Source: Thalassolituus maritimus
GTDB lineage: Bacteria > Pseudomonadota > Gammaproteobacteria > Pseudomonadales > Oceanobacteraceae
Direction of reading: 5' to 3'
Length of the DNA stretch: 64,000 nt
Assembly: GCF_900156675.1 (NCBI RefSeq)
Contig: NZ_FTOH01000001.1
Coordinates: 1 to 64,000 of the forward strand
The notes beneath the pieces are model-generated. The model saw nothing but the letters and a program-made list of their open reading frames with translations. It ran no database searches and was not told the origin of the DNA. Made by a program: the position numbers and the translations under genes. This document shows, in pieces, positions 33,422 through 42,961 of this stretch. Position 1 is the stretch's first letter. The number at the start of each line of letters is the position of its first letter.

Positions 33422-34537
33422 ATGAAAAAGATTTCTTTGCTTGTTTTGTCCGCATTTCTCGCGGTGTCGAATGCCTGGTCTGCAACGCCTGAGCAATTGG
33501 ATCAGCTGCTGCAGCAGATCAAAAACGACATATCAGCGAAACGTCTTTCGTCACCGGAAGGCAACAATGCGCTGGAAAAAATAACTCAGTTCCGCAGTGA
33601 AGCGCCTTTCGATTATCGCGTGGTGCCGCTCGCTTATGACTGGGGTGAGGCGTACGTGGCCTTGTCTGCGCAGGCGCGTGAGAAGGGCCAGTTGAGCAAA
33701 GCTCAGGGGTATCTGGATAACGTCTGGAAAGTAGCCGCTTTGACGCCGGGCCTTGAAGATGAGCAGCGTGCTCTGGATCAGGCTAAGGCAAGCTCTGGCG
33801 TCGATACCCGCGCCGTCGCCGCGAAAGAAAAAGCCGACGCCGAAGAACAGGCCCGTCAGCGTGAGCTGGCTGCGGCAGCTGAGAAAGAAAAAGAACGTTT
33901 ACGTATTGAAGCTGAGAAGCAACGCAAGATAGCCGCTGCCGAAGCCGCAGAAAAACGACGTCGCGAAGCCGCCGAAAAGGCGCGTAGAGCAGAGCAGGAA
34001 CGTCAGCGTCGCGCAGAACAGGAGCGTCAGCGCCAGATTGCCGCTGCAGCCGCGGCCAAGCAGAAGGCCTCAAGTTCGTCGCCAGTATTGAATTCACCGA
34101 TCGATCTCGATGATATTGCTTTGGACCCTGTTGCTCCGGCACCTGCGCCTAAGCCACGTCTGGCGGCGCCGAAGGCCGCTGCGAAGACACCGACGGCTCA
34201 GTCCACGCGACTCTGGGCCCAGGCGAAAGAAGAGAGCGACGCTATTGCTGAATATACGGTGCCACCTCAGGCACTCCAGTCTAAAGACCGTGCTATTGCC
34301 GAAAAAATGGGCGATATCTGCCAGAAGATGGTGGACGAAGACGCTTCGGTGGTTGTTCATTCGGCCAGTAAGTCGGATTACCGTTGGTTGGCTGTACGCC
34401 TGACTCTCTGCGCACGTCGCATTGACCGTGGATACCGCCTGCGCCACAGCTATCAGCCAGTTGCCGTTGGAGAGTCTGCGATCGTGGCGCTGCACCCACC
34501 GCGCGATTCTTCTCTGCTTAAGCAGGTCGGTCAGTAA
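33422..34537 (+). CDS. Periplasmic TolA-like Ala/Glu/Arg-rich helical protein
   Basis: A 371-residue protein with a signal peptide (KISLLVLSAFLAVSNAWSA). Residues ~25-110 are a helical domain (EQLDQLLQQIKNDISAKRL). Residues ~125-215 are a charged, Ala-rich single helix with short repeats such as RRAEQERQRRAEQERQR, as in the TolA stalk. A Pro/Ala linker follows, then a C-terminal domain with Cys residues (MGDICQKMV and LTLCARRID) that could pair. Function unknown; the shape suggests a periplasm-spanning connector. ATG 33422 begins the signal peptide; the longer frame from 33317 is not used. Confidence 0.7.
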   Translation: MKKISLLVLSAFLAVSNAWSATPEQLDQLLQQIKNDISAKRLSSPEGNNALEKITQFRSEAPFDYRVVPLAYDWGEAYVALSAQAREKGQLSKAQGYLDNVWKVAALTPGLEDEQRALDQAKASSGVDTRAVAAKEKADAEEQARQRELAAAAEKEKERLRIEAEKQRKIAAAEAAEKRRREAAEKARRAEQERQRRAEQERQRQIAAAAAAKQKASSSSPVLNSPIDLDDIALDPVAPAPAPKPRLAAPKAAAKTPTAQSTRLWAQAKEESDAIAEYTVPPQALQSKDRAIAEKMGDICQKMVDEDASVVVHSASKSDYRWLAVRLTLCARRIDRGYRLRHSYQPVAVGESAIVALHPPRDSSLLKQVGQ

Positions 34538-34612
34538 GCCGTCGGAAATGCCGGTCCTGGTTCCCTCGGGTGGAACCAATACCTGTGGCTCGGGTCGTAT
34601 GAGCGGATAGCG

Positions 34613-34640
34613 CTGACAAGCGCGTCAGCCGTGATACAAT
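34613..34640 (+). promoter_or_regulatory. Sigma-70 promoter of dacA
   Basis: A -35 CTGACA (34613-34618) and -10 TACAAT (34635-34640) are separated by 16 bp, each one base from consensus. The start would be near 34647, about 38 bp before dacA. The -35 lies within an inverted repeat GCTGAC-N6-GTCAGC (34612-34629), which may be an operator or chance. Confidence 0.6.
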
Positions 34641-34684
34641 CCGGGCCATTATTGTTTTAATTCAGCCAATACTGATAGCGAACC

Positions 34685-35833
34685 ATGTACTTATTCCGTC
34701 TGTTTATTTCTGCGTTACTCTTTTCCTTTTCTTCTCTGACTCTTGCTGCTGTCATTATCCCTAAACCTCCTGTCCTGGACGCCACAGCCTATATCCTGAT
34801 GGATGCAGATAGCGGCGAAGTTCTGGTTGAGCACAACTCGGGTGAGCGTTTGCCCCCTGCGAGTATGACCAAGATGATGACCAGCTACATTGCTGTTCAC
34901 GAAATGGTTGAAGGCAATGTGACCGAAGACACCATGGTGCCGATCAGTGTGACCGCCTGGAAAAAAGGCGGCTCTAAGATGTGGGTCCGTGAAGGCACTG
35001 AAGTGAAAATGATCGACTTGCTGCGCGGTATTATTGTGCAGTCAGGTAACGACGCGTCCATCGCAGTCGCTGAGTATTTCGCCGGGTCTGAGAGTGCGTT
35101 TGCAGGGTGGATGAACCAGTACGCGCAGGAGTTTGGTATGTTCGACACCAACTTCGAGAATGCGACAGGCTGGCCCGCTGAAGGCCACCTGACAACGGCA
35201 CGTGATCTTGCTTTGTTGGCGAAGCACATTATTAAAGACCACCCGACTTATTACAGTCTTTACGCTGAAAAGTATTTCGAATACAACGACATCCGCCAGC
35301 CAAACCGCAATAAACTGCTGTGGCGTGATCCGAGCGTGGATGGCCTGAAAACCGGCCATACGGAAGAAGCAGGATACTGTCTCGCGGCATCAGCTAAGCG
35401 TGATGACACTCGCCTTATTGCCGTTGTGATGGGGACACGCAGCGAAGAAGCGCGTGCACGTGAGACTCAGAAACTTCTGGGCTACGGTTTCCGCTATTTT
35501 GAAACGCACAAGCTCTATAGCAAGGGCGATGTGCTGGCGACTGAGAAAGTCTGGCTGGCTAAGCAGGATACGGTCGACCTGGTTGTTGCTGAAGACATCT
35601 ATATGACTCTGCCGCGTGGCTCGCGGGATGAGTTAGTCGCAGAAGTCGTTAGCCCTGATTATCCAGAAGCCCCCTTGTCGGCCGGGCAGGGTGTTGGTTC
35701 GCTGACGTTGAAGATGGGCGAAGATGTGCTGGGTAAGCACGATCTGGTAGCCGCGACGGACATTGAAGAGTCAGGCTTCTTCGGGCGTTTGTTCGGATCC
35801 ATCAAGCTCTTCTTCGTACGTCTCTTCGCCTGA
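34685..35833 (+). CDS. dacA: D-alanyl-D-alanine carboxypeptidase (PBP5/6 type)
   Basis: A 382-residue secreted low-molecular-weight PBP. The signal peptide is LFISALLFSFSSLTLAA. Catalytic motifs: PPASMTKMMT (SxxK), QSGNDASIA (SxN) and DGLKTGHTEEAGYC (KTG). The C-terminal beta domain ends in an amphipathic membrane-binding helix, FGRLFGSIKLFFVRLFA. It trims the terminal D-Ala from pentapeptides and sets cross-linking. It starts the dacA-ybeD-lipB-lipA run, which in relatives follows rlpA directly. Confidence 0.95.
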   Translation: MYLFRLFISALLFSFSSLTLAAVIIPKPPVLDATAYILMDADSGEVLVEHNSGERLPPASMTKMMTSYIAVHEMVEGNVTEDTMVPISVTAWKKGGSKMWVREGTEVKMIDLLRGIIVQSGNDASIAVAEYFAGSESAFAGWMNQYAQEFGMFDTNFENATGWPAEGHLTTARDLALLAKHIIKDHPTYYSLYAEKYFEYNDIRQPNRNKLLWRDPSVDGLKTGHTEEAGYCLAASAKRDDTRLIAVVMGTRSEEARARETQKLLGYGFRYFETHKLYSKGDVLATEKVWLAKQDTVDLVVAEDIYMTLPRGSRDELVAEVVSPDYPEAPLSAGQGVGSLTLKMGEDVLGKHDLVAATDIEESGFFGRLFGSIKLFFVRLFA

Positions 35834-35964
35834 AACTGATCCCTTGCGCTGACCAGACCGGCGGCGCAGTTTTTACATCACAGTTTCATGCCTGCCGCTT
35901 GAAAATTCAGGCGGCAGCATCCATAACTGTAAGCATTGTTCTGTTTATCTTCTGAGATACCGCC

Positions 35965-36237
35965 GTGAGTCAACCTGAAGCCCCTAAAATTGAGTTTCCT
36001 TGTGAGAACTATCCGATCAAAGTGGTCGGCGAGGCGATGGAAAACTACGAACAGGTCATAGTAGAAATTGTTCGTGTCCATGCGGAAGACTGCGACATGG
36101 AACGAATCCGTATTCAGGAAAGCTCAAATGGACGCTTCCGTTCTGTGACCCTGTATATCACCGCGACGGGTAAAGATCAGTTGGTGAATATCCACAAAGA
36201 CCTGATGGCCCACGCTAACGTTCGTATGGTGATCTGA
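35965..36237 (+). CDS. ybeD: DUF493/UPF0250 family protein YbeD
   Basis: A 90-residue ACT-like small protein. [20 protein letters not shown] and [21 protein letters not shown] are family hallmarks. Function is unknown, although its constant place between dacA and lipB is conserved. The start is GTG. The stop overlaps the lipB start in a TGATG junction. There are 131 bp between dacA and this gene. Confidence 0.92.
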   Translation: MSQPEAPKIEFPCENYPIKVVGEAMENYEQVIVEIVRVHAEDCDMERIRIQESSNGRFRSVTLYITATGKDQLVNIHKDLMAHANVRMVI

Positions 36238-36875
36238 TGCAGACCCGCATGTTGGGGTTGGCAGATTATCAGACGGTCTATGACGACATGACGGCCTTCA
36301 CCGAAGGGCGTAATGACGAAACTCCAGATGAGCTCTGGTATTTACAGCACCCTCCTGTGTTCACTCAGGGGCAGGCAGGCAAGGCGGAGCATGTTCTGTT
36401 TCCCGGTGATATCCCGGTCGTGCAGACCGATCGTGGTGGTCAGGTAACTTACCATGGTCCTGGTCAGCTGGTGGTGTATCTGATGATCGACATCGCCCGC
36501 CGCGGTTGGGGGCCTCGCCAGTTAGTCAGTGCTATCGAACAAGCCATCGTTGATACTCTGGCAGAGTGGAATATCGAAGCCTCGCCGCGCAGCGACGCGC
36601 CAGGTGTTTACACGGGCGAACGGAAAATTGCCTCGCTGGGCTTAAGAATACGCCATGGGCGCTCATTTCATGGGCTGGCGTTGAATATAGACATGGATCT
36701 TGAACCCTTCCGCCGGATTAACCCCTGTGGGTATGCGGGAATGGAGATGACGCAGATGACTGCCGAAACTGACAGCGCGGTGAGTTTCGACGCAGTGACC
36801 GACCGTCTCGACTATCATTTACAGTGCCTGCTAGCCAATGACGGTTCAGGTACTGACGAAACGACTCCGGAGTAA
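36237..36875 (+). CDS. lipB: Octanoyl-[acyl-carrier-protein]:protein N-octanoyltransferase
   Basis: A 212-residue enzyme. [37 protein letters not shown] and [21 protein letters not shown] are the LipB core; the catalytic Cys lies in [14 protein letters not shown], and Lys in GERKIASLG. It moves octanoate from ACP to lipoyl domains of dehydrogenase complexes. It overlaps ybeD and is followed after 3 nt by lipA. Confidence 0.96.
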   Translation: MQTRMLGLADYQTVYDDMTAFTEGRNDETPDELWYLQHPPVFTQGQAGKAEHVLFPGDIPVVQTDRGGQVTYHGPGQLVVYLMIDIARRGWGPRQLVSAIEQAIVDTLAEWNIEASPRSDAPGVYTGERKIASLGLRIRHGRSFHGLALNIDMDLEPFRRINPCGYAGMEMTQMTAETDSAVSFDAVTDRLDYHLQCLLANDGSGTDETTPE

Positions 36876-36878
36876 TTG

Positions 36879-37850
36879 ATGTCAGAACGACGCAAAGTAG
36901 TGCAGGGCGAAAAGCTGCGAGGTGCAGACAAAGTTGCCCGCATCCCGATTAAAGTCATTCCGACTGAAGAAATACCGCGTAAACCAGACTGGATCCGCGT
37001 TCGTATTCCAGCGACTCCGAAGATCAATGAGATTAAGCAGAAACTGCGTAAGCATAAGCTGCATACCGTTTGCGAGGAAGCCAGTTGTCCTAATCTGGGC
37101 GAGTGTTTCGGCGGCGGTACCGCCACCTTTATGATCATGGGCGACATCTGTACACGTCGCTGCCCGTTCTGTGACGTTGGCCACGGCCGTCCTAATCCTC
37201 TGGATACCGAAGAGCCAGTCAACCTGGCGACCGCGATTGCTGATATGGGTCTGAAGTATGTGGTGATTACCTCGGTCGACCGTGATGACCTGCGTGATGG
37301 TGGCGCCCAGCATTTTGCCGACTGCATTCGCCTGACCCGTGAGCATAGCCCAGGGATTCAGCTCGAAGTTCTGGTACCTGATTTCCGTGGTCGCATGGAG
37401 GTCGCACTCGATATCCTGACGGAAACTCAGCCTGACGTGTTTAACCACAATCTTGAGACGGTACCGCGCTTGTACAAAGAGTGTCGTCCGGGGTCCAACT
37501 ATGAGTGGTCTCTGACGTTGCTGAAGGAATACAAAGCCCGTAATCCTGAGATCATCACCAAGTCAGGTCTGATGCTTGGATTGGGTGAGACGAATGAAGA
37601 AGTGGTTGATGTGATGCGTGATATGCGTGCGCACAACATTGATCACATCACTCTTGGTCAGTACCTGCAGCCGAGCCGTGATCACTCACCAGTGAAGCGC
37701 TTCGTTACACCGGAAGAGTTCAAAGAATTAGGTGATATCGCAAAAGAGATGGGCTTTATCCGGGTGACCAGCGGGCCGCTTGTGCGCTCTTCTTATCACG
37801 CTGATCAGCAGGCCGAGGGCATCGATGTCAGCGGCGTACCTGTTTCCTGA
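36879..37850 (+). CDS. lipA: Lipoyl synthase (radical SAM)
   Basis: A 323-residue radical SAM enzyme. The auxiliary cluster motif is [12 protein letters not shown] (CX4CX5C) and the radical SAM motif is CTRRCPFC (CX3CX2C); [14 protein letters not shown] and [11 protein letters not shown] follow, and the end has RSSYHADQQ with the conserved RSSYHA Ser ligand. It inserts two sulfurs into octanoyl groups. ATG 36879 is preferred to the TTG just before it. It ends the dacA-lipA operon. Confidence 0.97.
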   Translation: MSERRKVVQGEKLRGADKVARIPIKVIPTEEIPRKPDWIRVRIPATPKINEIKQKLRKHKLHTVCEEASCPNLGECFGGGTATFMIMGDICTRRCPFCDVGHGRPNPLDTEEPVNLATAIADMGLKYVVITSVDRDDLRDGGAQHFADCIRLTREHSPGIQLEVLVPDFRGRMEVALDILTETQPDVFNHNLETVPRLYKECRPGSNYEWSLTLLKEYKARNPEIITKSGLMLGLGETNEEVVDVMRDMRAHNIDHITLGQYLQPSRDHSPVKRFVTPEEFKELGDIAKEMGFIRVTSGPLVRSSYHADQQAEGIDVSGVPVS

Positions 37851-37884
37851 TACCGTATCTGCTGTCTGACTTGCAGGTATAAGT

Positions 37885-37904
37885 GATGCCGGGCCACCGG
37901 CATC
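37885..37904. terminator. Hairpin downstream of lipA
   Basis: GATGCCGG-GCCA-CCGGCATC, a perfect 8-bp stem with a 4-nt loop. There is no clear T tract, so it may be a weak terminator or a processing site. The remaining ~220 bp up to the efflux operon contains a GACGT-N8-ACGTC inverted repeat near 37974-37991 and AT-rich DNA, probably the efflux promoter. Confidence 0.5.
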
Positions 37905-38125
37905 GACACTTCCTTACTTATAAAATTACTCGCTCCTCTGAATTGCCCCGGCGCTTTGATTCAGGCATCTATGACGTGTAATAAAACGTCAGGCCCGGCT
38001 TAATTCCCGAGTCATCTGAATAACTTTACCGGTGATATTTTTAAATCATTATTGAGATTGATTAAGGTTTGCATTAAATTTCGCAACCTTCTCGTAACAG
38101 CCTCTGTTTCTGGTGGGTTTCCTAT

Positions 38126-39331
38126 ATGTCTGATGGACGTTCTGCTGCGCTCTCGATGCGGCCAAAGTGGCAATGGATCTTTCGTCCAGTCGCACTCTTT
38201 TTATTGTTGCTGATTCTGATATCTCTGGCTGCGTGGTATTGGCTTTTTAGTGACTCCGATGATCAGGCCTGGCTGATTCAGAGGGCAAAGACAGGCTCTA
38301 TCGAAAACCACGTGGCATCCACGGGAACCCTGGAGCCGAAAAATTACGTTGATGTCGGCGCACAAGTCTCGGGCCAGGTTAAGGCGATTTATGTCGAGGA
38401 AGGTGATGTTGTCACCAAAGGGCAGCTGCTTGCTGAGATAGATGCTTCGGTTTTTGAAACTAAGGTCGCGAATGCTGAGGCCAGCCTTGAGAACAAACGC
38501 GCTGGCTTACAACAGCAGCTGGCTGAACTGGAGCTTCAGGAACTCAGATTAAAAAGGAATGAAGGGCTCTATCAGCACCAGGCTATCAGCGAAGATGCGC
38601 TGGTTGAAAGCCGTACCGGGGTGAAAATTCTCAAGGCAAAAATTGAAGCATCAAGGGCTCAGATCAAAGCTGACGAAGCATCTCTGGCAGGAGACAAGGT
38701 GTCGCTGGGGTATACAAGCCTGTTCGCCCCTATCGCCGGTACGGTTGCAAGTATAGCCGTGCGCGAAGGACAGACACTGAACGCGACTAATAGCGCGCCG
38801 GTGGTGATGAAAATTTCTGATGTATCTGTCATGACATTGCGCGTTGAAGTGTCAGAGGCCGATATCCCCAAGCTTGAGCCAGGTATGGATGTCCGTTTTG
38901 CAACACTGGGGCAGCCTGATCATTACCGATGGTCGACACTGAAGAAAATCCTGCCGACCCCGAATGTTGTTAATGACGTCGTTCTCTACCAGGTGTTAGT
39001 TGATGTTGAGAATACAGATCATGCGTTAATGGAAGCGATGAGCACTCAGGTATTTTTCATACAGGAAGCTGCTCACGATGTGTTGCTGGTACCGTTGGCG
39101 GCAGTAAGGCGAACCCCTCGGGGGGCGTTTGTCCGGGTACCGGGAGCGAATGAGGAAGAGCGTGTGGCCGTAGAGCTGGGTATTGTCAGCCGTACTCATG
39201 CTCAGATCCTGTCGGGTCTGGAAGAAGGCGATGACGTTATTGCTGGAAGTATCAACGCAGCAACTGGCGAACAGGCGCGGACCTTTGGTAACACCAGTAC
39301 CCCGCGTATCGGTGGTCGTCGTGGCTTCTGA
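38126..39331 (+). CDS. macA: MacA-like periplasmic adaptor of a tripartite efflux system
   Basis: A 401-residue membrane-fusion protein with one N-terminal helix (VALFLLLLILISLAAWYWLF). The lipoyl half-motif is VDVGAQVSGQVKAIYVEEGD, followed by a long helical hairpin (~residues 110-190) and YTSLFAPIAGTVASIAVREGQ, then beta-barrel and membrane-proximal domains. This pattern is that of MacA, which links MacB to an outer-membrane channel and stimulates its ATPase. It is followed by a macB-like gene overlapping by 11 nt and an outer-membrane factor gene, making a complete MacAB-type operon. Confidence 0.9.
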   Translation: MSDGRSAALSMRPKWQWIFRPVALFLLLLILISLAAWYWLFSDSDDQAWLIQRAKTGSIENHVASTGTLEPKNYVDVGAQVSGQVKAIYVEEGDVVTKGQLLAEIDASVFETKVANAEASLENKRAGLQQQLAELELQELRLKRNEGLYQHQAISEDALVESRTGVKILKAKIEASRAQIKADEASLAGDKVSLGYTSLFAPIAGTVASIAVREGQTLNATNSAPVVMKISDVSVMTLRVEVSEADIPKLEPGMDVRFATLGQPDHYRWSTLKKILPTPNVVNDVVLYQVLVDVENTDHALMEAMSTQVFFIQEAAHDVLLVPLAAVRRTPRGAFVRVPGANEEERVAVELGIVSRTHAQILSGLEEGDDVIAGSINAATGEQARTFGNTSTPRIGGRRGF

Positions 39332-41273
39332 CAATACAGCTCCACCTCTTATCCAGATCAGCCAAGTCAGTCGTCATTATCAAGCGGGTGAGACTGTGGT
39401 CAGGGCATTGGATAACGTGACGCTGACTATCCGCCGGGGCGAGTTCGTCGCTGTGATGGGGCAGTCTGGTTCTGGTAAGTCGACGCTGATGAATATTCTC
39501 GGATGTCTCGATAAACCCACCGCAGGAACGTATCGGGTGAATGGGCACAGCGTTTCAGATATGACCCCCGATCAGCTTGCGGCGCTTCGTCTAAAAACAT
39601 TCGGCTTTGTTTTCCAACGCTACCAACTGCTTGCACCGCTGACCGCGCGAGAGAATGTTGCGTTGCCTGCAACGTATGCTCACACGGCCCGGGAACAGCG
39701 GCTGCAGCGTGCCGATCAGCTGCTTGATAAGTTGGGTCTGGCCGAGCGGGCAGGCCATAAACCGGGGGAGTTATCCGGCGGTCAGCAGCAGCGCGTGTCT
39801 ATCGCCCGAGCCATGATTAATGGCGCTGAGGTGATCCTCGCCGACGAGCCTACCGGTGCGTTGGATAGCCAGAGCGGGCAGCAGGTTCTGGCTTTGCTCA
39901 AGCAACTCAATCAGGAGGGCGTAACCGTCATCCTGATTACTCACGATGCAGAAGTCGCCCGGCATGCCGACCGCCAGATCGAAATCCGCGATGGCCGTAT
40001 TCAATCAGACTCAGCACTGGCCTCCGTTACTGATATTCCGGCTGATATTTCGGCCGGGCAAGCAGCGCCGCCGGCATATGCTTCGGTCGGGCTTGTTGAG
40101 TCAGTGACTACGGCGCTTAAGGCATTGCGGTTTAACTGGTTCAGAACGGCCCTGACGCTGCTAGGTATCATTATTGGCGTTGGCGCCGTGGTGGCCATGA
40201 TGGCGATCGGCGAAGGCGGTAAGCAACAGGTGTTGAGCCGTATTGAGTCGATGGGTACCAACCTTCTCTTGCTGAGGCCGGGCGGCGGAAATACCCGCTC
40301 TTCCGGTGATATGGCGACACTGACTGTAGAAGATGGCGAAGCCGTCAGTCAGTTACCCGGTGTCAGTTATGTTGCGCCGGAGCGGAATAGCCGGGCCACT
40401 ATTCGCTTTGGCAACCGCGATTACAACGGAAGAATCCAGGGTACGACGCCGGATTATGTTCACGTTCGGGACTGGGGGATGGCTCGTGGCGTGTTTTTTA
40501 CCCAGCAGGACATGGACAGCATGGCACCGGTGATTGTGATTGGTCAGACGGTGGCCGAAGAGTTGTTTACCAATGGGGAAGAGCCCATAGGTCAGTACGT
40601 GTTTCTCAAAAGTGCCGTCTATCAGGTGATCGGTGTGCTGGAGGCTAAAGGCGCGACGTCGGGCGGTTCTGATATGGATGAGATGATGTTGATTCCCTTG
40701 TCGACCGGCCGGGTCCGGGTGTTTGGGCGGGATCATCTGAGCACCATTACCATCAAAGTCGAGTCGACGGAGCAGCTGGATGAGGTTCAGGCGGCCGTCG
40801 AGCAGTTGATGCTACTGCGTCATGGCCGGGAGGATTTCATGGTGCGCAATACCGCATCACTGATAGAAGCGGTGGGAGAAACTCAAGATACCATGACCTG
40901 GTTACTCGGTTCTGTGGCAGCTATTTCATTGTTCGTTGGTGGCATCGGTGTGATGAATATTATGCTCGTCAGTGTCTCCGAACGCCGGAGGGAAATCGGT
41001 CTGCGCATGGCAACGGGCGCGAAGCCCGGCGATATTCTGCGGCAGTTCAATATCGAAGCGCTGGTGGTCTGTTGTTTTGGCGGAGCCATTGGCTTATTGC
41101 TCGGGGCCGCAGTCGCCTGGCTGCTCAGCCAGTTTAATATTGCGGTCGCCTTCTCTGTGATGCCGCCTGTGCTGGCCTTTGGCTCGGCTGTACTCGTGGG
41201 TGTGGTGTTTGGTCACGCGCCGGCCCGCCAGGCTTCCCGACTGAACCCGATTGATGCGTTGGCGGAGGACTGA
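39321..41273 (+). CDS. macB: MacB-like ABC transporter (ATPase fused to permease)
   Basis: A 650-residue half transporter. The nucleotide-binding domain has VMGQSGSGKSTLMNILG (Walker A), LSGGQQQRVSIARA (signature) and VILADEPTGALD (Walker B). The membrane part has one helix near residue 270, a large periplasmic domain, and three C-terminal helices with GGIGVMNIMLVSVSERRREIG. The topology is that of MacB, which works by mechanotransmission to expel substrates from the periplasm. The start is a GTG (39321, possibly 39312) inside the end of macA. Substrate (macrolide, peptide, siderophore, toxin) is not indicated. Confidence 0.9.
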   Translation: MASDNTAPPLIQISQVSRHYQAGETVVRALDNVTLTIRRGEFVAVMGQSGSGKSTLMNILGCLDKPTAGTYRVNGHSVSDMTPDQLAALRLKTFGFVFQRYQLLAPLTARENVALPATYAHTAREQRLQRADQLLDKLGLAERAGHKPGELSGGQQQRVSIARAMINGAEVILADEPTGALDSQSGQQVLALLKQLNQEGVTVILITHDAEVARHADRQIEIRDGRIQSDSALASVTDIPADISAGQAAPPAYASVGLVESVTTALKALRFNWFRTALTLLGIIIGVGAVVAMMAIGEGGKQQVLSRIESMGTNLLLLRPGGGNTRSSGDMATLTVEDGEAVSQLPGVSYVAPERNSRATIRFGNRDYNGRIQGTTPDYVHVRDWGMARGVFFTQQDMDSMAPVIVIGQTVAEELFTNGEEPIGQYVFLKSAVYQVIGVLEAKGATSGGSDMDEMMLIPLSTGRVRVFGRDHLSTITIKVESTEQLDEVQAAVEQLMLLRHGREDFMVRNTASLIEAVGETQDTMTWLLGSVAAISLFVGGIGVMNIMLVSVSERRREIGLRMATGAKPGDILRQFNIEALVVCCFGGAIGLLLGAAVAWLLSQFNIAVAFSVMPPVLAFGSAVLVGVVFGHAPARQASRLNPIDALAED

Positions 41274-42644
41274 ATGACGCCTTATTCCCTGTTCCGGATA
41301 TCGCTTCTGGCACCAGCCTGTGCACTTCTGATTGCTTGCACAAGCCCCTTGCAGGCGCCAGTTACTCCCACTGTAAACACTCCTCCCGACGAATGGTTTC
41401 ACCAGAGTGAGGCCGTGGCTCCGGCTGCAGAATGGTGGCGCCAACTTGGCAGTGATGAGCTGAACCTGCTTCTGTCGATAGCCATGCGTGATAATCCGGA
41501 CGTTCAGATAGCCCGTGAGCGTCTGATATCTGCAGATGCATCACTACGCCAGGCCAGAGCGGATCGTTGGCCCTCGGTTTCGGTTCGCGCCGGAGCCAGT
41601 CACAAGAAAGACCTGGATGGCTCTGGCGAGGGCTTCAATAGTGGATCGAGTCTCAGCTTTTCTGCGGGATACGAAGTCGATCTGTGGGCCCGGCGTGCAA
41701 CGGATATAGACAGCTCTGAACTCGATTATGAAAGTCAGAGAATAGCGCTTCGCAGCGTAGAAATGACGCTCACCGGACAAGTAGTGCAGCAGTACATTGC
41801 TCTGCTGGCGGCCCGGGAGAGTCTGTGCCTGGCTCGCAGCAATCTCGCCGCCAGTCAGGAACTTGAGCGTATTATGCAGGTGAAGTTTGATGCCGGTGCG
41901 GTGTCTGGCGTAGAGCTGGCACAGCAGCGAAATACGACCTTGTCTCTGGTAGGACGACTTGCGGCGCTCGAAACTGCGCTACATAGCGAAGAGCGGGCGC
42001 TGGCCTATCTGGTTGGTGTTGATGAATTGAGACTACCTGAACTGACGATGACGCTTGAGGAATTGGATCTTCCGCAAGTCGCCAGGATACAACCGGCCAG
42101 TCTGCTGGAACAACGGCCAGATATCCGTCAGGCCAGTATTGCTCTGTGGCAGGCTCACGCCGATGTCTGGCAGGCAGAAAGTAGCCGGTGGCCGTCGTTG
42201 AGTCTGAGTGCAGGTTTGTCTGCATCTGATGTTATTAACCCCACCGGGTGGGCTTTGTCTCTTGGAGAAAGCCTATCGATGCCATTGTTCGACGCTGGAA
42301 AAATTAAAGCGCAGATTGCACAGGCAGAATCAGCTGAGCGTACTGCGCGAATTCAGTACCGGGCTATTGTTACTGCCGCCATGCTAGAGGCGTTGGATGC
42401 TCTGGGAGAGTTGGACTATCAGGTAAAGGCGCTGGCGAACAGCGAAGCGGTTTTCGAGAATAACCGTCGACTTCTCCGTCTTGCCACTATCCGGTTTGAT
42501 TCGGGTGATACTGACTTTACCAGCCTGCTCAGTGCCCAGCGCACCTTTTTCAGTGCACGCGATGCCATGCTCAGCGCTCGCCAGAGTCACTTGCAGGCTC
42601 TGGCGGCTCTTTACCTGACCCTGGGCGATATTCCCAGGAACTGA
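41274..42644 (+). CDS. NodT/TolC-family outer-membrane efflux lipoprotein
   Basis: A 456-residue outer-membrane factor lipoprotein (lipobox LLIAC, Cys22). It shows the internal duplication of the family: DNPDVQIARERLISADASLR with SVSVRAGASHK in the first half, and EQRPDIRQASIALWQAHADV with SLSLSAGLSA in the second. Each half gives helices of the periplasmic tunnel and strands of the barrel. It follows macB without a gap, so the operon encodes adaptor, pump and exit duct together. Confidence 0.9.
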   Translation: MTPYSLFRISLLAPACALLIACTSPLQAPVTPTVNTPPDEWFHQSEAVAPAAEWWRQLGSDELNLLLSIAMRDNPDVQIARERLISADASLRQARADRWPSVSVRAGASHKKDLDGSGEGFNSGSSLSFSAGYEVDLWARRATDIDSSELDYESQRIALRSVEMTLTGQVVQQYIALLAARESLCLARSNLAASQELERIMQVKFDAGAVSGVELAQQRNTTLSLVGRLAALETALHSEERALAYLVGVDELRLPELTMTLEELDLPQVARIQPASLLEQRPDIRQASIALWQAHADVWQAESSRWPSLSLSAGLSASDVINPTGWALSLGESLSMPLFDAGKIKAQIAQAESAERTARIQYRAIVTAAMLEALDALGELDYQVKALANSEAVFENNRRLLRLATIRFDSGDTDFTSLLSAQRTFFSARDAMLSARQSHLQALAALYLTLGDIPRN

Positions 42645-42654
42645 GGAGCTGAGC

Positions 42655-42894
42655 TCACGCTTCTTTCAGCATTGCGTAGAGATCGTCTTTGAGGTGCACG
42701 CGCTTGAGTCGTAAAGCGTCGAGGGTGTCATCCGAGGCGGGAGTGGTGTCTTCTTCAATCTTACGTACTTCTTTGTCCAGCTCGTGGTACTCATCGAAGA
42801 GGCGGGCGAAATGCCGGTCATTCATTTTCAGCTCGCGGATCTGGTCAGCCATGTCTGGGAAGTCGTGGTGTAAGTCATGATGTTCGACGTTCAT
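42655..42894 (-). CDS. DUF465 (YdcH-like) small protein
   Basis: A 79-residue helical protein: FPDMADQIRELKMNDRHFARLFDEYHELDKEVRKIE split into two helices, then LRLKRVHLKDDLYAML, which matches DUF465/YdcH closely. The function is unknown. AGGAGG lies 6 nt before the ATG. An FNR-type box is placed about 41 bp before the expected transcription start, suggesting oxygen-dependent expression. Confidence 0.88.
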   Translation of the reverse strand: MNVEHHDLHHDFPDMADQIRELKMNDRHFARLFDEYHELDKEVRKIEEDTTPASDDTLDALRLKRVHLKDDLYAMLKEA

Positions 42895-42920
42895 AAGTTT
42901 CCTCCTGTTGGGATAATTTC

Positions 42921-42961
42921 AGATTACCCCTGTTGTACGTAACGGCATTGACCTGTGTCAG
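42921..42961 (-). promoter_or_regulatory. FNR-type box and -10 for the DUF465 gene
   Basis: On the minus strand CTGAC-ACAG-GTCAA occupies 42961-42948. A -10 TAATCT lies at 42926-42921, giving a start near 42914 and a box centre about 41 bp upstream: class II spacing. The same half-site GTCAA and the same ACAG spacer occur in the box at 19765-19778. Confidence 0.6.

Noticed and set aside
37974-37991. GACGT-N8-ACGTC inverted repeat before the efflux operon
   Set aside because: Short arms and a long spacer make chance likely; mentioned only in the context of the gap.
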